Below are positions 28,926-39,646 of a DNA stretch of 64,000 nucleotides, one piece after another. The position numbers and the translations under genes are program-made. The stretch is from Nocardia grenadensis NBRC 108939 (lineage in GTDB: Bacteria; Actinomycetota; Actinomycetes; Mycobacteriales; Mycobacteriaceae). Within the stretch, counting starts at the first letter, position 1; each line of letters begins with the position of its first letter. The stretch is from assembly GCF_001613445.1 (NCBI RefSeq), contig NZ_BDCJ01000010.1:186001-250000 (forward strand). The letters are read 5' to 3'. The notes under the pieces are model-generated. The model worked only from the letters and a program-made list of their open reading frames with translations. It ran no database searches and was not told the origin of the DNA.

Positions 28926-28931
28926 AGCCTA
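28926..28931 (-). promoter_or_regulatory. Leaderless-type -10 box of pgeF
   Basis: TAGGCT on the minus strand, 7 nt before the ATG at 28918. It is the same hexamer and spacing as at the lipoprotein gene start (6262). Confidence 0.45.
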
Positions 28932-29043
28932 GTGGCAGTTCGCAGCGACCCCTTCTCCTCCGGCGGCGGCACGCGCACTCACGACAGCCTACCGCCCGCG
29001 CACTCGGCGCGGACGGATCACCGTCGGTGCCACGGCACCTGAC

Positions 29044-30336
29044 TCAGCGGCGCATGAAATCCGGGACGTCCACATCGTCGTCGTCATCGTCGGGCAGATC
29101 CGACGGCGGCTGGATATGGGACCGGCTGTTGTGGGTCAGCGTCGGATCCACCGGCGGACGAGTGCGTTCGGTATCGCGGTAGCTCGGTGCCGGACCGCGC
29201 GCGATCGCCGAACCGGGATCCGATGATCGGGTCGAGGCCGGCTCCTCGGAATGGCCACGGGCCGCGCCGAGTTCGGCGGTCCGGGACTGGCCGAGTTCGG
29301 CGGTTCGCGACTGCGCCGAGATCTCCGCGGTCCGTCCGGAACCCAGCGATCCCCGAGTGGTCGCCGGATCGAACGTCCGCCGGGCGGGACCACCGCCGTC
29401 GAATCCCGCGGCGATCACGGTGACGCGCACCTCGTCGCCGAGCGAATCGTCGATCACCGTACCGAAGATGATATTGGCCTCGATATGCGCGGCCTCCTGC
29501 ACCAGCGAGGCGGCCTCGTTGATCTCGAACAGGCCCAGATCGGAACCACCGGCGATCGAGAGCAGCACCCCGTGCGCACCGTCCATCGAGGCCTCCAGCA
29601 GCGGTGAATTGATCGCCGCCTCGGCCGCTTTGACCGACCTGCCCTCCCCTCGGGACGATCCGATACCCATCAGCGCGCTACCGGCCCCGGACATCACACT
29701 CTTGACGTCGGCGAAGTCGACGTTGATCAGACCCGGGGTAGTGATCAGGTCGGTGATGCCCTGCACACCGTTGAGGAGCACCTCGTCGGCCGAGCGGAAG
29801 GCATCCATCAGGCTCACCGCGGCATCGCCGAGTTGCAGCAACCGATCATTGGGAATGACGATCAGGGTGTCGCAGGATTCGCGTAGCAGGTTGATACCGA
29901 CCTCGGCCTGATTACCGCGGCGCTTCCCCTCGAAGGAGAAGGGCCGGGTGACCACACCTATCGTCAGCGCACCCAGTTTGCGCGCGATACTCGCTACGAC
30001 GGGCGCGCCGCCGGTGCCCGTGCCGCCGCCCTCACCGGCGGTCACGAAGACCATATCGGCGCCCTTGAGCACCTCTTCGATCTCGTCCTTGTGATCCTCG
30101 GCGGCCTTACGACCTACTTCGGGGTCGGCGCCGGCGCCGAGCCCTCGAGTGAGCTCCCGCCCGACATCGAGCTTCACGTCGGCATCGCTCATCAGCAGTG
30201 CCTGGGCGTCGGTGTTCACCGCGATGAACTCGACACCCTTGAGGCCCTGCTCGATCATTCGGTTGACGGCGTTCACGCCGCCGCCGCCGATACCGACGAC
30301 CTTGATCACGGCAAGGTAGTTGTGCGGGGGCGTCAT
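29044..30336 (-). CDS. ftsZ: Cell division GTPase FtsZ
   Basis: Tubulin homologue forming the Z ring. 430 residues. The tubulin signature GGGTGTGG lies at about 103-110, [15 protein letters not shown] at the N-terminus and the synergy loop [12 protein letters not shown] near 205. A variable Ser/Arg/Pro-rich linker of about 100 residues contains near-repeats of [14 protein letters not shown]. The C-terminal peptide DVPDFMRR binds partners such as SepF and FtsW. ATG 30336 has GAAGGCGAG upstream; a longer in-frame start exists but adds non-conserved sequence. Transcribed from the ftsQ-ftsZ gap, where TTGACA occurs 125 nt upstream. Confidence 0.97.
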   Translation of the reverse strand: MTPPHNYLAVIKVVGIGGGGVNAVNRMIEQGLKGVEFIAVNTDAQALLMSDADVKLDVGRELTRGLGAGADPEVGRKAAEDHKDEIEEVLKGADMVFVTAGEGGGTGTGGAPVVASIARKLGALTIGVVTRPFSFEGKRRGNQAEVGINLLRESCDTLIVIPNDRLLQLGDAAVSLMDAFRSADEVLLNGVQGITDLITTPGLINVDFADVKSVMSGAGSALMGIGSSRGEGRSVKAAEAAINSPLLEASMDGAHGVLLSIAGGSDLGLFEINEAASLVQEAAHIEANIIFGTVIDDSLGDEVRVTVIAAGFDGGGPARRTFDPATTRGSLGSGRTAEISAQSRTAELGQSRTAELGAARGHSEEPASTRSSDPGSAIARGPAPSYRDTERTRPPVDPTLTHNSRSHIQPPSDLPDDDDDDVDVPDFMRR

Positions 30337-30460
30337 GAGCTCTCGCCTTCCTTCGATCCAAAGTCTGTCGTTTTCGGATGCCCGATATCGTTCCGCGCGA
30401 TCACTATCCGCGGACCACGATCCGAGCAAACCCTGAACCTCAACCATAGGGTTGGAGTTA

Positions 30461-30466
30461 TGTCAA
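30461..30466 (-). promoter_or_regulatory. Candidate ftsZ promoter -35 in the ftsQ-ftsZ gap
   Basis: A consensus TTGACA occurs on the minus strand 125 nt before the ftsZ start, just upstream of overlapping inverted repeats (CAACC-CTAT-GGTTG and AACCCT/AGGGTT). The -10 cannot be fixed with confidence. The 385-bp gap 30337-30721 holds no gene; several ftsZ promoters are known in this gap in mycobacteria. Confidence 0.4.
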
Positions 30467-30721
30467 GTATCCGACTGGTGCGGAACGCTATTCGCCGCCG
30501 TCGCGATCCGCTCGCAGGCGCGCCGAGACGATAACCAGTTTCTTCGGCGAACTTCCTTCTACCAAGGCGGTACGCGACGTATCGTGAACGGTTGCCCAGC
30601 GGCCCGCGCCCACATCGTGGGACGCCCCCGGCTCCCGCCACATGCGGTCTCCGGGTGAGCGTCCGGGGCCGAGGCGGAGCTGCGTACCGAACAGGGTCGA
30701 ACCGAACAAGATTGCTGGGAA

Positions 30722-31414
30722 TCATTTTACCGTGACCAGACTGGGACTCGAGACGTCGAACACGGTTCCCGGCTGAGTGAGCAGCGGCAGCACCACCGCC
30801 GATTTGCGTTCGCCGTCCTCGCTGTTGCCCCACAGTACCGTGCGACCGTCGCGCAATGTCAGGGAAATATCCGACGCGCCCGCGGCACGGATGGTTTTCA
30901 CCTGCACCTCCAGCGCCGGCGGCAGCACCCGGGCCACGGCGACCGCGGACCGGGTGAGCTCGTCGGTACTGCTCGGCCGGGCGGTGACCAACTGCGGCAC
31001 CCCGATCGGCGCGGGCTCGATCGCGTACTCGATACCGCCGGCGTCCAGCAGATGCGCGCCCTCGGGAGAGTCGTAGTACAGCACCGGGGTTCGCGGCTCG
31101 ATCCGCACCCGCACGGTCGACGGCAGCACCCGCTGCACCCGGGCGCTGCGGACCTTCGGGATGGTCGCCACCCGCGCGGCCATCGCCGCGGTATCGATCC
31201 GCAGGATCGAACCGGTCTCGGGGACCTGGAGCAGTTCGCGGATCTGTTCCGCCGGGATCTCGCCCGCTCCGTCGATCCGTACCTCGCGGACCGAGAGCAG
31301 CGGCGAGAACCAGGCGAGCGCGGCCAGTGTGATCACCAGGGCGAGGGCGGGCAACGCCCACAGCCGGAAACGCCGCAATCCGCCCACCCCGAATCGTCGC
31401 GTTCCGGCCCGCAC
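30722..31414 (-). CDS. ftsQ: Cell division protein FtsQ
   Basis: Divisome membrane protein of 230 residues. A short cytoplasmic basic tail is followed by one transmembrane helix (about 17-35), a POTRA domain (about 37-108, SVREVRIDGAGEIPAEQI) and the FtsQ beta domain. GTG 31414 starts 6 nt after the murC stop, so it is in the mur operon. FtsQ bridges FtsL and other septal proteins outside the membrane. Confidence 0.92.
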   Translation of the reverse strand: MRAGTRRFGVGGLRRFRLWALPALALVITLAALAWFSPLLSVREVRIDGAGEIPAEQIRELLQVPETGSILRIDTAAMAARVATIPKVRSARVQRVLPSTVRVRIEPRTPVLYYDSPEGAHLLDAGGIEYAIEPAPIGVPQLVTARPSSTDELTRSAVAVARVLPPALEVQVKTIRAAGASDISLTLRDGRTVLWGNSEDGERKSAVVLPLLTQPGTVFDVSSPSLVTVK

Positions 31415-31420
31415 CCCGCC

Positions 31421-32932
31421 TCACCGCCCGTACTGCGGACGCGCGCGTAGTCCGTCCAGGACCTGGCTGCCGAGCATGGTGACATCGCCGGCGCCCATGG
31501 TGATCACGACATCACCGGGCTGGGCGAGACCCGCGACCTGGCGGCCCACCCGCGACATATCGGGTTGGTAGTGCACGGGTTTGTGCACCGCCTGCGCGAC
31601 CAGCGCGCCGTTGACCCCGGGCAGTGGCTCTTCACGCGCCCCGTAGACATCGAGCACCACCACTTCGTCGGCCAGATCGAGGGCCGCGCCGAATTCGGCG
31701 GCGAAGGTCGCGGTGCGACTGTAGAGATGCGGCTGGAAGACCACGATCACCCGGCCCCGACGGGCCAGCGCGCCATCGCGCGCCTCCTGCTCCACCAGTT
31801 CGGCGGCGGCCCCGAGTACCGCCCGGACCTCGGTGGGATGGTGGGCATAGTCGTCGAAGACCCGCACCCGGTTCTCGCGGCCCACGAACTGGAAGCGGCG
31901 GTGGACACCACCGAAACCCTCCAGCCCCTGGATGATCTCGTCCACGTCGGCGCCGGCGGCCCGCGCGGTCAGCAGCGCGGCCAGCGCGTTGAGCGCCATA
32001 TGCCGACCGGGCACGGACAACCGCAGGGTGCGCGGGGCGGGTTCGTCGGCGAGCTGGAAGTGAGCGATACCGCCGACATCCCGCGGTTCCCAGCTGTGCA
32101 GCCGCACCCCGACCGGAACCGGCGCGTCGGGCAACTCCCCGGTGCCGTACCCGAGGACCCGCACGCCGCGGTCGGCCAGCCGCTGCCCGGTGCGCTCGGC
32201 GAGCTCCCGGGCGCCGGGGTCGTCCAGGCACACCACCAGCAGTCCGCCGTCGGCGAGGCGATCGGTGAAATCGTCGAACACCTGCACGTAGGCGGCGTCG
32301 GAACCGAAAAAATCCAGGTGGTCGGATTCGATATTGGTGACCACCGCGACATCCGGGTCGTACTGTAGGAGGGAGCCGTCGCTCTCGTCCGCTTCGGCGA
32401 CGAAGATATCGCCGCTGCCGTGATGGGCGTTGGTGCCCGCCTCGTTGAGTTCACCACCCACCGCGAACGACGGGTCCAGCCCGCAGTGCTGCAGGGAGAC
32501 GATGAGCATCGACGTGGTGGAGGTTTTCCCGTGCGTCCCCGAGACGAGCAGCGTGCGATGCCCGCTCATCAGCGCCGCCAGCACGGTCGGCCGCAGCAGC
32601 ACCGGGATCTCGCGTCGGTGCGCCTCCACCAGTTCGGGGTTGGTCTTGGGGATGGCCGCGTAGGTCGTCACCACCACCGTCGGCCCGCCGGGCAGCAGAT
32701 CCAGCGCACCGGCGTCGTGCCCGATCCGCACCTGGGCGCCCCGGGCCCGCAGGGCGAGGACACCGCGGCTCTCCTTGGCATCGGAGCCGGAGACCTCGCC
32801 ACCGCGCGACAGCAGGATGCGGGCGATCCCCGACATGCCGGCGCCGCCGATACCGACCATATGCACCCGGGCCAACTCCGGCGGCAGCGCGCCGGGACCG
32901 GTCTCCGGTGCGGTCATCTGCTCCCCGCTCAC
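31421..32932 (-). CDS. murC: UDP-N-acetylmuramate-L-alanine ligase
   Basis: ATP-dependent ligase adding L-Ala to UDP-MurNAc, the first step of stem-peptide assembly. 503 residues. Rossmann motif [14 protein letters not shown] at the N-terminus, P-loop [12 protein letters not shown], then AEADESDGS and the C-terminal ligase domain with [12 protein letters not shown]. The GTG at 32932 overlaps the murG stop (GTGA). Unlike many Gram-negatives, no murB or ddl lies between murC and ftsQ, as usual for actinobacteria. Confidence 0.96.
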   Translation of the reverse strand: MSGEQMTAPETGPGALPPELARVHMVGIGGAGMSGIARILLSRGGEVSGSDAKESRGVLALRARGAQVRIGHDAGALDLLPGGPTVVVTTYAAIPKTNPELVEAHRREIPVLLRPTVLAALMSGHRTLLVSGTHGKTSTTSMLIVSLQHCGLDPSFAVGGELNEAGTNAHHGSGDIFVAEADESDGSLLQYDPDVAVVTNIESDHLDFFGSDAAYVQVFDDFTDRLADGGLLVVCLDDPGARELAERTGQRLADRGVRVLGYGTGELPDAPVPVGVRLHSWEPRDVGGIAHFQLADEPAPRTLRLSVPGRHMALNALAALLTARAAGADVDEIIQGLEGFGGVHRRFQFVGRENRVRVFDDYAHHPTEVRAVLGAAAELVEQEARDGALARRGRVIVVFQPHLYSRTATFAAEFGAALDLADEVVVLDVYGAREEPLPGVNGALVAQAVHKPVHYQPDMSRVGRQVAGLAQPGDVVITMGAGDVTMLGSQVLDGLRARPQYGR

Positions 32933-34074
32933 CGGCCCGCCGCCCGCAGCACGATCCGGGCGACCTCGTCGGCGGCATCGCGATGGCCGGCGCCGGCGGC
33001 GGCACGGCCCATCTCGGCTATGCGTGCTGGATCCGTGAGCAGCGGTATCACCTCGTCGATCACATATTTCGGGGACAGTTCGGGGTCGGCAACGATTCTG
33101 CCACCACCGGCCGCGACGACGGGCCGGGCATTGAGTTCCTGTTCACCGTTTCCGTGCGGCAGTGGTACGTAGATCGCGGGCAATCCCACCGCCGATACCT
33201 CGGCGACGGTCATCGCCCCGGACCGGCAGACCACCGCGTCGGCGGCGGCGTAGGCGAGATCCATCCGCGACAGGTAGGGCACCGCCACATAGGGCGCGGC
33301 GGGATCTACCGATCCGATATCCAGCGTGTTCTTGGGACCGTGGGCGTGCAGGACGGAGATACCGGCCGCGGCCAGTTGCGGGGCCGCGCCCGAGATCGCG
33401 TCGTTGAGCGACCGCGCCCCCTGGGAACCGCCGAACACCAGGAGCACCGGACCGGTCGCGGGCAGCCCGAAATGCTCCCGCGCCTGCGCCCGCAGCCCGG
33501 CCCGGTCGAGTGAAGTGATCGCGGCCCGTACCGGGATGCCGACAATCTCGGCGTCGAGCCCGGAATCCGGTACCGCGGCCAGTACCCGGGTCGCGCGCCG
33601 CGCGCCGACCTTGTTGGCGATACCTGCCTTCGCGTTGGCCTCGTGCACCACCACCGGCACCGCGCGCCGCCGCCGCAGGGCCCCGCGGCCCGCGGCGAGA
33701 TAGGCGGGCAATGCCACATAACCACCGAACCCGACGATCACATCCGCCTCGACCGCGTCGATGATCTCGCGGGTACGGCGTACCGAGGCCCGGACCCGGC
33801 CGGGCAGCCGCAGCAGATCCGCACTGGGTTTGCGCGGCAACGGCACCGGCGGGATCAGTTCGAGCGGGTATCCCCGTTCGGGTACCAGGGTCGTTTCCAG
33901 TCCGCGCGCGGTGCCGAGCGCGGTCACCCGGATCCCGGGATCCAGTCGCCGCAACGCGTCGGCGACGGCCAGGGCCGGTTCGATATGCCCGGCCGTACCG
34001 CCACCGGCGACGATCACCGATATCCCGTCCGTGCGCGATGCCGTGTGCTCGCCTGCGGACTGAGGTGCGCTCAC
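32929..34074 (-). CDS. murG: UDP-GlcNAc:lipid I N-acetylglucosaminyltransferase MurG
   Basis: Membrane-associated GT28 glycosyltransferase that converts lipid I to lipid II. 381 residues. Seen: [18 protein letters not shown] at the N-terminus, [12 protein letters not shown] in the acceptor domain, [11 protein letters not shown], then [13 protein letters not shown] and the end of the donor domain [11 protein letters not shown]. The GTG start overlaps the ftsW stop by 4 nt and the gene's own stop overlaps murC. Confidence 0.96.
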   Translation of the reverse strand: MSAPQSAGEHTASRTDGISVIVAGGGTAGHIEPALAVADALRRLDPGIRVTALGTARGLETTLVPERGYPLELIPPVPLPRKPSADLLRLPGRVRASVRRTREIIDAVEADVIVGFGGYVALPAYLAAGRGALRRRRAVPVVVHEANAKAGIANKVGARRATRVLAAVPDSGLDAEIVGIPVRAAITSLDRAGLRAQAREHFGLPATGPVLLVFGGSQGARSLNDAISGAAPQLAAAGISVLHAHGPKNTLDIGSVDPAAPYVAVPYLSRMDLAYAAADAVVCRSGAMTVAEVSAVGLPAIYVPLPHGNGEQELNARPVVAAGGGRIVADPELSPKYVIDEVIPLLTDPARIAEMGRAAAGAGHRDAADEVARIVLRAAGR

Positions 34075-35507
34075 CTGTTTCTTCCCCGTTCTCGTGCGTG
34101 TGTCACCGAATAGCTGGGTTCCCAGGCCCGGGTGGCCCGCAGGGTGTCGGTACCGCGGCTGTTGGCGCGCGGCCGGGCCCGTACGGGCTCGTCCCGCGGC
34201 TCGGTGCGGGCCGGGCGGCGCGCCGGGCCCCGGTCACGGCCGGCCGCGGCGCGGGCCCGCACCGGATGGTAGACCTCCGGTTTCGGCAGTCGCAGCAGGC
34301 GACTGACCCGCCCGTCCTGTCCGGCGTGCAGGGCCGCCACCGCCTCGGGTTCGTGCCGGGCCGCGTTGGCGATGATGCCGAACATGAACAGGGTCAGTGC
34401 CAGCGACGAACCGCCCGCCGAGACCAGCGGCAACTGCAGTCCGGTGACCGGCAGCAGACCCACCACGTAACCGATGTTGATCAGTGCCTGCCCGGTGATC
34501 CAGGTGGTGGCGGTCGCGGTGAGCAGACGCAGGAAGGGGTCCACCGAGCGGGCGGCGATCCGCAGACCGGCGTAGACGAACAGCGCGAACAGGCCCAGCA
34601 CGAGCGCGCAGCCAAGGAACCCGAGTTCCTCGCCGATGATGGCGAAGATGAAGTCGTTGTGCGAGTTGGGCAAATAGCTCCATTTGGCCCGGCTCTGCCC
34701 GAGCCCGCGACCCCACAGACCGCCGTCGGCCAGCGAGTACATCGCCTGGCGGGCCTGATAGTTGATGCCCTGGGGGTCGTCGGCGGGATTGAAGAAGGCG
34801 CGCATCCGGTCGGAGCGGTAGCCCGCCGAGAGCGCGAGCGCGAGGGCGGCGATGGCGCCCGAGGCGAGGATGGCCACGAACAGTCGCACCGGCAGGCCGC
34901 CGAACCACAGCAGCGCCAGCAGGACGATCCCGAGGGCGATGGTGGTGGACAGGTTCGGCTGCAGCACGATCAACAGGCACACCAGCAGGCCGGCCGGAAC
35001 CAGCGGCACCAGCAGATTCTTCAAACCACCCGGATCGTTGGCCGCCCGCCCCGCGGCGCGCCGCGAGATCAGCAGGTGCGCGCCCCACACCACGAACGTC
35101 ACCTTCACCAGCTCCGAGGGCTGGATCGAGAACAACCCCAGATCGATCCAGCGGCGGGCGCCGTTGACCGTACTGCCGACCCCCGGGATCAATACGAGGA
35201 CCAGCAGCAGTACCGATATCGCGAACACCGGGAAGGACAGCTGACGCAGCCGCCGGAACGGTATCCGCAGCGCGAGATAGAACAGCACCGCGCCGACCAT
35301 CGCGTACATCATCTGTTGTACGAACAGCGAATACGCCGACCCGCCGTCGGCGTAGGACTCCACACTGGAGGCCGACAACACCATCACCAGACCCAGCACG
35401 GTGAGCAGGGTGGCGATGGTGACGACCAGATGGAACGAGGCCAGCGGCCGCGCCAGCCAGGCGCCGAATCGGCCCACCTGTACCTGTCGCGTGCCGCGCG
35501 GTCTCAT
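34071..35507 (-). CDS. ftsW: Septal peptidoglycan polymerase FtsW (SEDS family)
   Basis: Polytopic SEDS glycosyltransferase that polymerises lipid II at the septum together with FtsI. 478 residues, about ten helices. [20 protein letters not shown] and [16 protein letters not shown] are family motifs; the catalytic Asp region is around [17 protein letters not shown]. The cytoplasmic C-terminal tail of about 90 residues is rich in Arg, Ala and Pro and could contact FtsZ, as proposed in mycobacteria. ATG 35507 overlaps the murD stop. Confidence 0.95.
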   Translation of the reverse strand: MRPRGTRQVQVGRFGAWLARPLASFHLVVTIATLLTVLGLVMVLSASSVESYADGGSAYSLFVQQMMYAMVGAVLFYLALRIPFRRLRQLSFPVFAISVLLLVLVLIPGVGSTVNGARRWIDLGLFSIQPSELVKVTFVVWGAHLLISRRAAGRAANDPGGLKNLLVPLVPAGLLVCLLIVLQPNLSTTIALGIVLLALLWFGGLPVRLFVAILASGAIAALALALSAGYRSDRMRAFFNPADDPQGINYQARQAMYSLADGGLWGRGLGQSRAKWSYLPNSHNDFIFAIIGEELGFLGCALVLGLFALFVYAGLRIAARSVDPFLRLLTATATTWITGQALINIGYVVGLLPVTGLQLPLVSAGGSSLALTLFMFGIIANAARHEPEAVAALHAGQDGRVSRLLRLPKPEVYHPVRARAAAGRDRGPARRPARTEPRDEPVRARPRANSRGTDTLRATRAWEPSYSVTHARERGRNR

Positions 35508-37012
35508 AACCGCCGCCCGAGGTCCTCGTCCTTCAGGTCCTCCACCGCACCGGCGAAGCTGCGGCCCCGGTGGGTGTAGTCGGTGAACATGTCCAGCGAT
35601 GCCGCCGCGGGCGCGAGCAAGACGGTATCGCCGGGTCCGGCGAACGCCGCCGCCTCCCGCACCGCACGCTCCATCACCGCGTCGGCGATATCGGTATTGC
35701 GGGTCCCGGTGATCGCTTCGTCCATGACTGCCTGCCCCATACCGGCATGATCCCGCGTATCCAACTCGACCACGGGGACTTCCGGCGCGTGTCGCGCCAG
35801 CGCGGCCGCGATCACCGGGGCGTCGGCACCGAACAACACGACGGCGACCAGCCGCTCGGCGACCTCCTCCACCAGATCCTCGACACCGGCACCCTTGAGC
35901 TGGCCGCCGGCGATCCAGACGACATGCTGATGGCCCAAAATCGACGACCGCGCGGCATGCGGGTTGGTGGCCTTGGAATCGTCGACGAACTCGACGCCGC
36001 CCAGTTCACGCACCAGCGCCGACCGGTGCGGGCCGACCTTGTGCTCGATCAGGCCCTCCCGGACGAACTGCGGCGCCACATCGATGGCCCGGGTCAGCGC
36101 GGCCGCGGCCAGGGCGTCGGCGACACCGGCCGGGCCGGGCGGGCTGATCTCCTTGGCCTCGGCCAGGATCGCCGCCTTGGTGAAGGCCCGGTCCAGCAGT
36201 TTGCCGTCGACCACGCCGAGCTCACCGTCGGCCGGAACACCGATCCGGAACCCGATCGTGCGGCGCGCCTTCGAGCGGCGGGCCAGGCGGGCGGCCACCG
36301 GGTCGTCGAGTCCGACCACCCCGACCCGCCCCAGCAGGGCCCGCGATTTGGCGGCGGCGTAAGCGTCGAGCCCACCGTGCCAGTCCAGATGGTCCTCGGC
36401 CACGTTCAGCACCACCCCGGCCTCCGGTCGTACCGACGGCGCCCAGTGCAGCTGGAACGACGACAACTCCACCGCCAGCACCTGCGGTCCCGGATTGCGG
36501 CGCAAGGCGTCCAGGATCGGCAGTCCGATATTGCCGCAGGCGACACTGGGGATACCGGCGGCCCGCAGAATGGAATGGGTCATCTGCGTGGTCGTGGTCT
36601 TCCCGTTGGTCCCGGTCACCACCAGCCATTTGCGGACCGGACCGTAGATCCGGGCCTGATCGACCCACCACGCGAATTCGACATCGCCCCAGACCGGGAT
36701 ACCCTCGGACACCGCCGAGGCCAGCACCGGGGAGTCCGGCCGCCAGCCCGGACTGGTGATCACCAGCGCGAACCGCGACCAGTCGGTGTTCTCCATTTCG
36801 GCCGCGGGCGCGATATCCAGCCCCAGTCCGGCGGCTTCGGCCAGAGCCGCGGCGCCGCTGTCGGTCACCACGGGCCGGGCGCCGATATCGCGCAGCGGCG
36901 TGACCAGCGAACGACCCGAAACACCCCAACCGGCGACCAGCACCTCGCGGCCGCGCAGGAATTCCAGCATCGGGCCCGGCGAACGCAGGGCCCTGGGCGT
37001 ATGTTCCTCCAT
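35504..37012 (-). CDS. murD: UDP-N-acetylmuramoylalanine-D-glutamate ligase
   Basis: Adds D-Glu to UDP-MurNAc-L-Ala in the cytosol. About 502 residues. N-terminal VLVAGWGVSGRS, P-loop VTGTNGKTTTTQM, LNVAEDHLDWHGG and the C-terminal domain with FVDDSKATNPHAA are all present. I prefer ATG 37012, with GGTGAG 6 nt upstream; the in-frame TTG at 37018 would add two residues. The start follows the mraY stop by only a few nt. Confidence 0.95.
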   Translation of the reverse strand: MEEHTPRALRSPGPMLEFLRGREVLVAGWGVSGRSLVTPLRDIGARPVVTDSGAAALAEAAGLGLDIAPAAEMENTDWSRFALVITSPGWRPDSPVLASAVSEGIPVWGDVEFAWWVDQARIYGPVRKWLVVTGTNGKTTTTQMTHSILRAAGIPSVACGNIGLPILDALRRNPGPQVLAVELSSFQLHWAPSVRPEAGVVLNVAEDHLDWHGGLDAYAAAKSRALLGRVGVVGLDDPVAARLARRSKARRTIGFRIGVPADGELGVVDGKLLDRAFTKAAILAEAKEISPPGPAGVADALAAAALTRAIDVAPQFVREGLIEHKVGPHRSALVRELGGVEFVDDSKATNPHAARSSILGHQHVVWIAGGQLKGAGVEDLVEEVAERLVAVVLFGADAPVIAAALARHAPEVPVVELDTRDHAGMGQAVMDEAITGTRNTDIADAVMERAVREAAAFAGPGDTVLLAPAAASLDMFTDYTHRGRSFAGAVEDLKDEDLGRRL

Positions 37013-37019
37013 CGTCAAC

Positions 37020-38096
37020 TCACCCGACCGCGGAGAGATATTCGCTGTAGAACAGGGAGAGTCCAGCGGCCGAGGCCATCGCGGCCAGTAACCAGAACCG
37101 GATGATCACCGTGGTCTCCGCCCATTTGCTCAATTCGAAATGGTGGTGGAACGGCGCCATCTTGAACAGCCGGTTGCGAGTGGTCCGGAACACCGCCACC
37201 TGCAGCACCACCGACGCCGCCTCGGCGACGAACAGCGCACCGATGACCACCATCAGCAGTTCGGTGCGGGTGGTGATGGACAGCCCGGCGAGCAGCCCGC
37301 CCAGGGCCAGCGATCCGGTATCACCCATGAAGATCTTGGCGGGCGCGGCATTCCACCACAGGAATCCGATGCACGCCGCGGTGCCGGCCGCGCAGACCAG
37401 GGCCAGATCCAGTGGGTCGCGGACGTTGTAGCAGCCGGTCTCGGGTTTGGTCTCGCACGAGTGGTAGTACTGCCAGAACGTGATGACGACGTAGCCGCCG
37501 AGCACCAGGCTCATCGACCCCGCGGCCAGACCGTCCAGGCCGTCGGTGAGGTTCACCGCGTTCGACCAGGCCACCACGATGAGGCAGACGAAGGCCAGGA
37601 ATACGACCACGCTCATCGAGACGGTGTTGATATCGCGCACGTACGACAGCTGCCGGCTCGCCGGGGACAGTCCGCTGCCACCCGGGAACTGCAGCGCCAG
37701 CACACCGAACACCACTGCCGCCGTGATCTGGCCCAGGTATTTGCCCGCGGCCGTGAGCCCGAGATTGCGCCCCTTGCGGATCTTGATGAAATCGTCGATG
37801 AACCCGACCACGCCCAGCGCGGTGGCCAGGCCCAGGACCAGCAGCGCGGAGGCGGTGGGACCTTCGGCCTCGTAACCGATTCCGATCAGATGGGAGCCGA
37901 GATACCCCGCCCACATGCCGATGATGATCGCCACGCCGCCCATGGTGGGAGTACCGCGTTTGGACTGATGGCTGGCCGGTCCGTCGACCCGGATCTCCTG
38001 CCCGAAACCCTGCCGGGCGAATATCCGGATCAGTAGCGGCGTCAACAGGATCGACACCGTCAGTGCGATCGCCGCCGCGAACAAGATCTGTCTCAT
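37020..38096 (-). CDS. mraY: Phospho-N-acetylmuramoyl-pentapeptide transferase MraY
   Basis: Polytopic membrane enzyme forming lipid I from UDP-MurNAc-pentapeptide and polyprenyl phosphate. 358 residues, about ten helices. [31 protein letters not shown] and [12 protein letters not shown] carry catalytic and metal-binding Asp residues; PFHHHFE is the MraY signature. ATG 38096 overlaps the murF stop (ATGA). A cytoplasmic loop contains two cysteines ([11 protein letters not shown]). Confidence 0.96.
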   Translation of the reverse strand: MRQILFAAAIALTVSILLTPLLIRIFARQGFGQEIRVDGPASHQSKRGTPTMGGVAIIIGMWAGYLGSHLIGIGYEAEGPTASALLVLGLATALGVVGFIDDFIKIRKGRNLGLTAAGKYLGQITAAVVFGVLALQFPGGSGLSPASRQLSYVRDINTVSMSVVVFLAFVCLIVVAWSNAVNLTDGLDGLAAGSMSLVLGGYVVITFWQYYHSCETKPETGCYNVRDPLDLALVCAAGTAACIGFLWWNAAPAKIFMGDTGSLALGGLLAGLSITTRTELLMVVIGALFVAEAASVVLQVAVFRTTRNRLFKMAPFHHHFELSKWAETTVIIRFWLLAAMASAAGLSLFYSEYLSAVG

Positions 38097-39646
38097 CGCA
38101 CTGCCTCCGTGCTCACCCCGTCGGCGGCGCCGGCGCCGCCGGATGCCGGTGTGCCGGCACCCGTGTTCTGCTCACCCTCGGCCAGCAGTTGTTCGGCGAC
38201 CGCCCACAGGCCGACCGATTGCGATGCCTTCACCAGCACCACGTCACCCGCGCCGACTTCGGCGGCGAGCAACTCCACGGCCGCTTCGATATCCGGGACG
38301 AGCACCGATTCCTCACCCCATGAGCCTTCCATGACCGCTCCCTGGTGCATGCCCCGGGAGGGTCGTCCGGTCCCGACCACGATGAGCCGGTCCACATCCA
38401 AGCGGACCGCGAGGCGGCCGATCCCGTCGTGTTCCACCACCGACTCCGGGCCGAGTTCGGCCATTTCGCCGAGGACGGCCCAGCTCCGCCGGGGGGTGTC
38501 GCCCGTCCGGGCCATGGTGACCAGCGCTTTGAGCGCGGCCCGCATGGAATCCGGGTTGGCGTTGTAGGAGTCGTTGATCACCGTGACCCCGGCGGCGCTG
38601 GTGCGTACGTCCATACGACGCGCCGACGCCGCGCGGGCGTCGGTGAGCGCGGTGACGAGGGTGTCGAGGTCGGCGCCGCACTCCAGGGCCACCGCGGCGG
38701 CCGACAGCGCGTTACCGACCTGGTGTTCCCCGTGCACGGCCAGGGTGACCGGACGGGCGCCGAGCGGGGTGTGCAGTGTGAACGACGCCCTGGCCTGCTC
38801 GTCCAGAGTGATTGCGCCGGCCCGGATCTGCGCGCCGGCGGCGTGCCCGACGGTTACCACGCGGGCCGCCGTACGCGCGGCCATCGCGCTGACTTTCGGA
38901 TCGTCGGCGTTCAGCACGGCCAGACCGGTTTCGGGCAGCGCCTCCACGAGTTCACCCTTGGTCTGCGCGATCGCCTCGCGACTACCGAATTCGCCTAGAT
39001 GCGCCGTACCCACATTGAGGACCACCCCGATACTCGGGGGCGCCACCCGGGCCAGCGCGGCGATATGCCCGGGCCCGCGCGCCGACATCTCCAGTACCAG
39101 GAACCGGGTGTCCGGACCGGCACGCAGGGCGGTCCAGGGATGCCCGAGTTCGTTGTTGAAGGAGCCGGGTGGGGCCACCACCGGTCCCAGCGGTGCGAGC
39201 ACCGCCGCCAGCAGGTCCTTGGTGGAGGTCTTACCCGAGGATCCGGTGACGCCGACCACGGTCAGCCCCCCGGCCGCGACCAGCCGCGACACGCTCTCCC
39301 GGGCCAGCGCGGCCAGCGCGGTCAGCACCGCGGCGCCGGCGCCGGTCGAATCATGGCTCAGCGCGAGCGCGCTCGACGGCACCGATCCCGGCGCGGGAGG
39401 CACGACGATGGCCGGCACGCCGACCGGGCGGGCGGCCAGTACGGCAACCGCGCCGGCCTCGATCGCGGCGGCCGCGTAGTCGTGGCCGTCGACGCGCTCG
39501 CCCGGGATCGCCAGGAAGATATCGCCGGGACCGATTCGGCGCGAATCGAATTCGACCGACCCGGTCACCCTCACCTCCGGGTCACCGACGTCGTGCAGCG
39601 TTGCGCCCACGACCTCGGCGATATCCCGCAGTGTCATTTCGATCAT
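38093..39646 (-). CDS. murF: UDP-MurNAc-tripeptide-D-alanyl-D-alanine ligase
   Basis: Joins D-Ala-D-Ala to the muramyl tripeptide. 517 residues. N-terminal [22 protein letters not shown]-loop [26 protein letters not shown] and [15 protein letters not shown] are present. The ATG at 39646 overlaps the murE stop (ATGA), which sets the start over longer frames. The C-terminal about 25 residues (after LAEGEQNTG) are an Ala/Gly-rich tail beyond the usual domain. Confidence 0.95.
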   Translation of the reverse strand: MIEMTLRDIAEVVGATLHDVGDPEVRVTGSVEFDSRRIGPGDIFLAIPGERVDGHDYAAAAIEAGAVAVLAARPVGVPAIVVPPAPGSVPSSALALSHDSTGAGAAVLTALAALARESVSRLVAAGGLTVVGVTGSSGKTSTKDLLAAVLAPLGPVVAPPGSFNNELGHPWTALRAGPDTRFLVLEMSARGPGHIAALARVAPPSIGVVLNVGTAHLGEFGSREAIAQTKGELVEALPETGLAVLNADDPKVSAMAARTAARVVTVGHAAGAQIRAGAITLDEQARASFTLHTPLGARPVTLAVHGEHQVGNALSAAAVALECGADLDTLVTALTDARAASARRMDVRTSAAGVTVINDSYNANPDSMRAALKALVTMARTGDTPRRSWAVLGEMAELGPESVVEHDGIGRLAVRLDVDRLIVVGTGRPSRGMHQGAVMEGSWGEESVLVPDIEAAVELLAAEVGAGDVVLVKASQSVGLWAVAEQLLAEGEQNTGAGTPASGGAGAADGVSTEAVR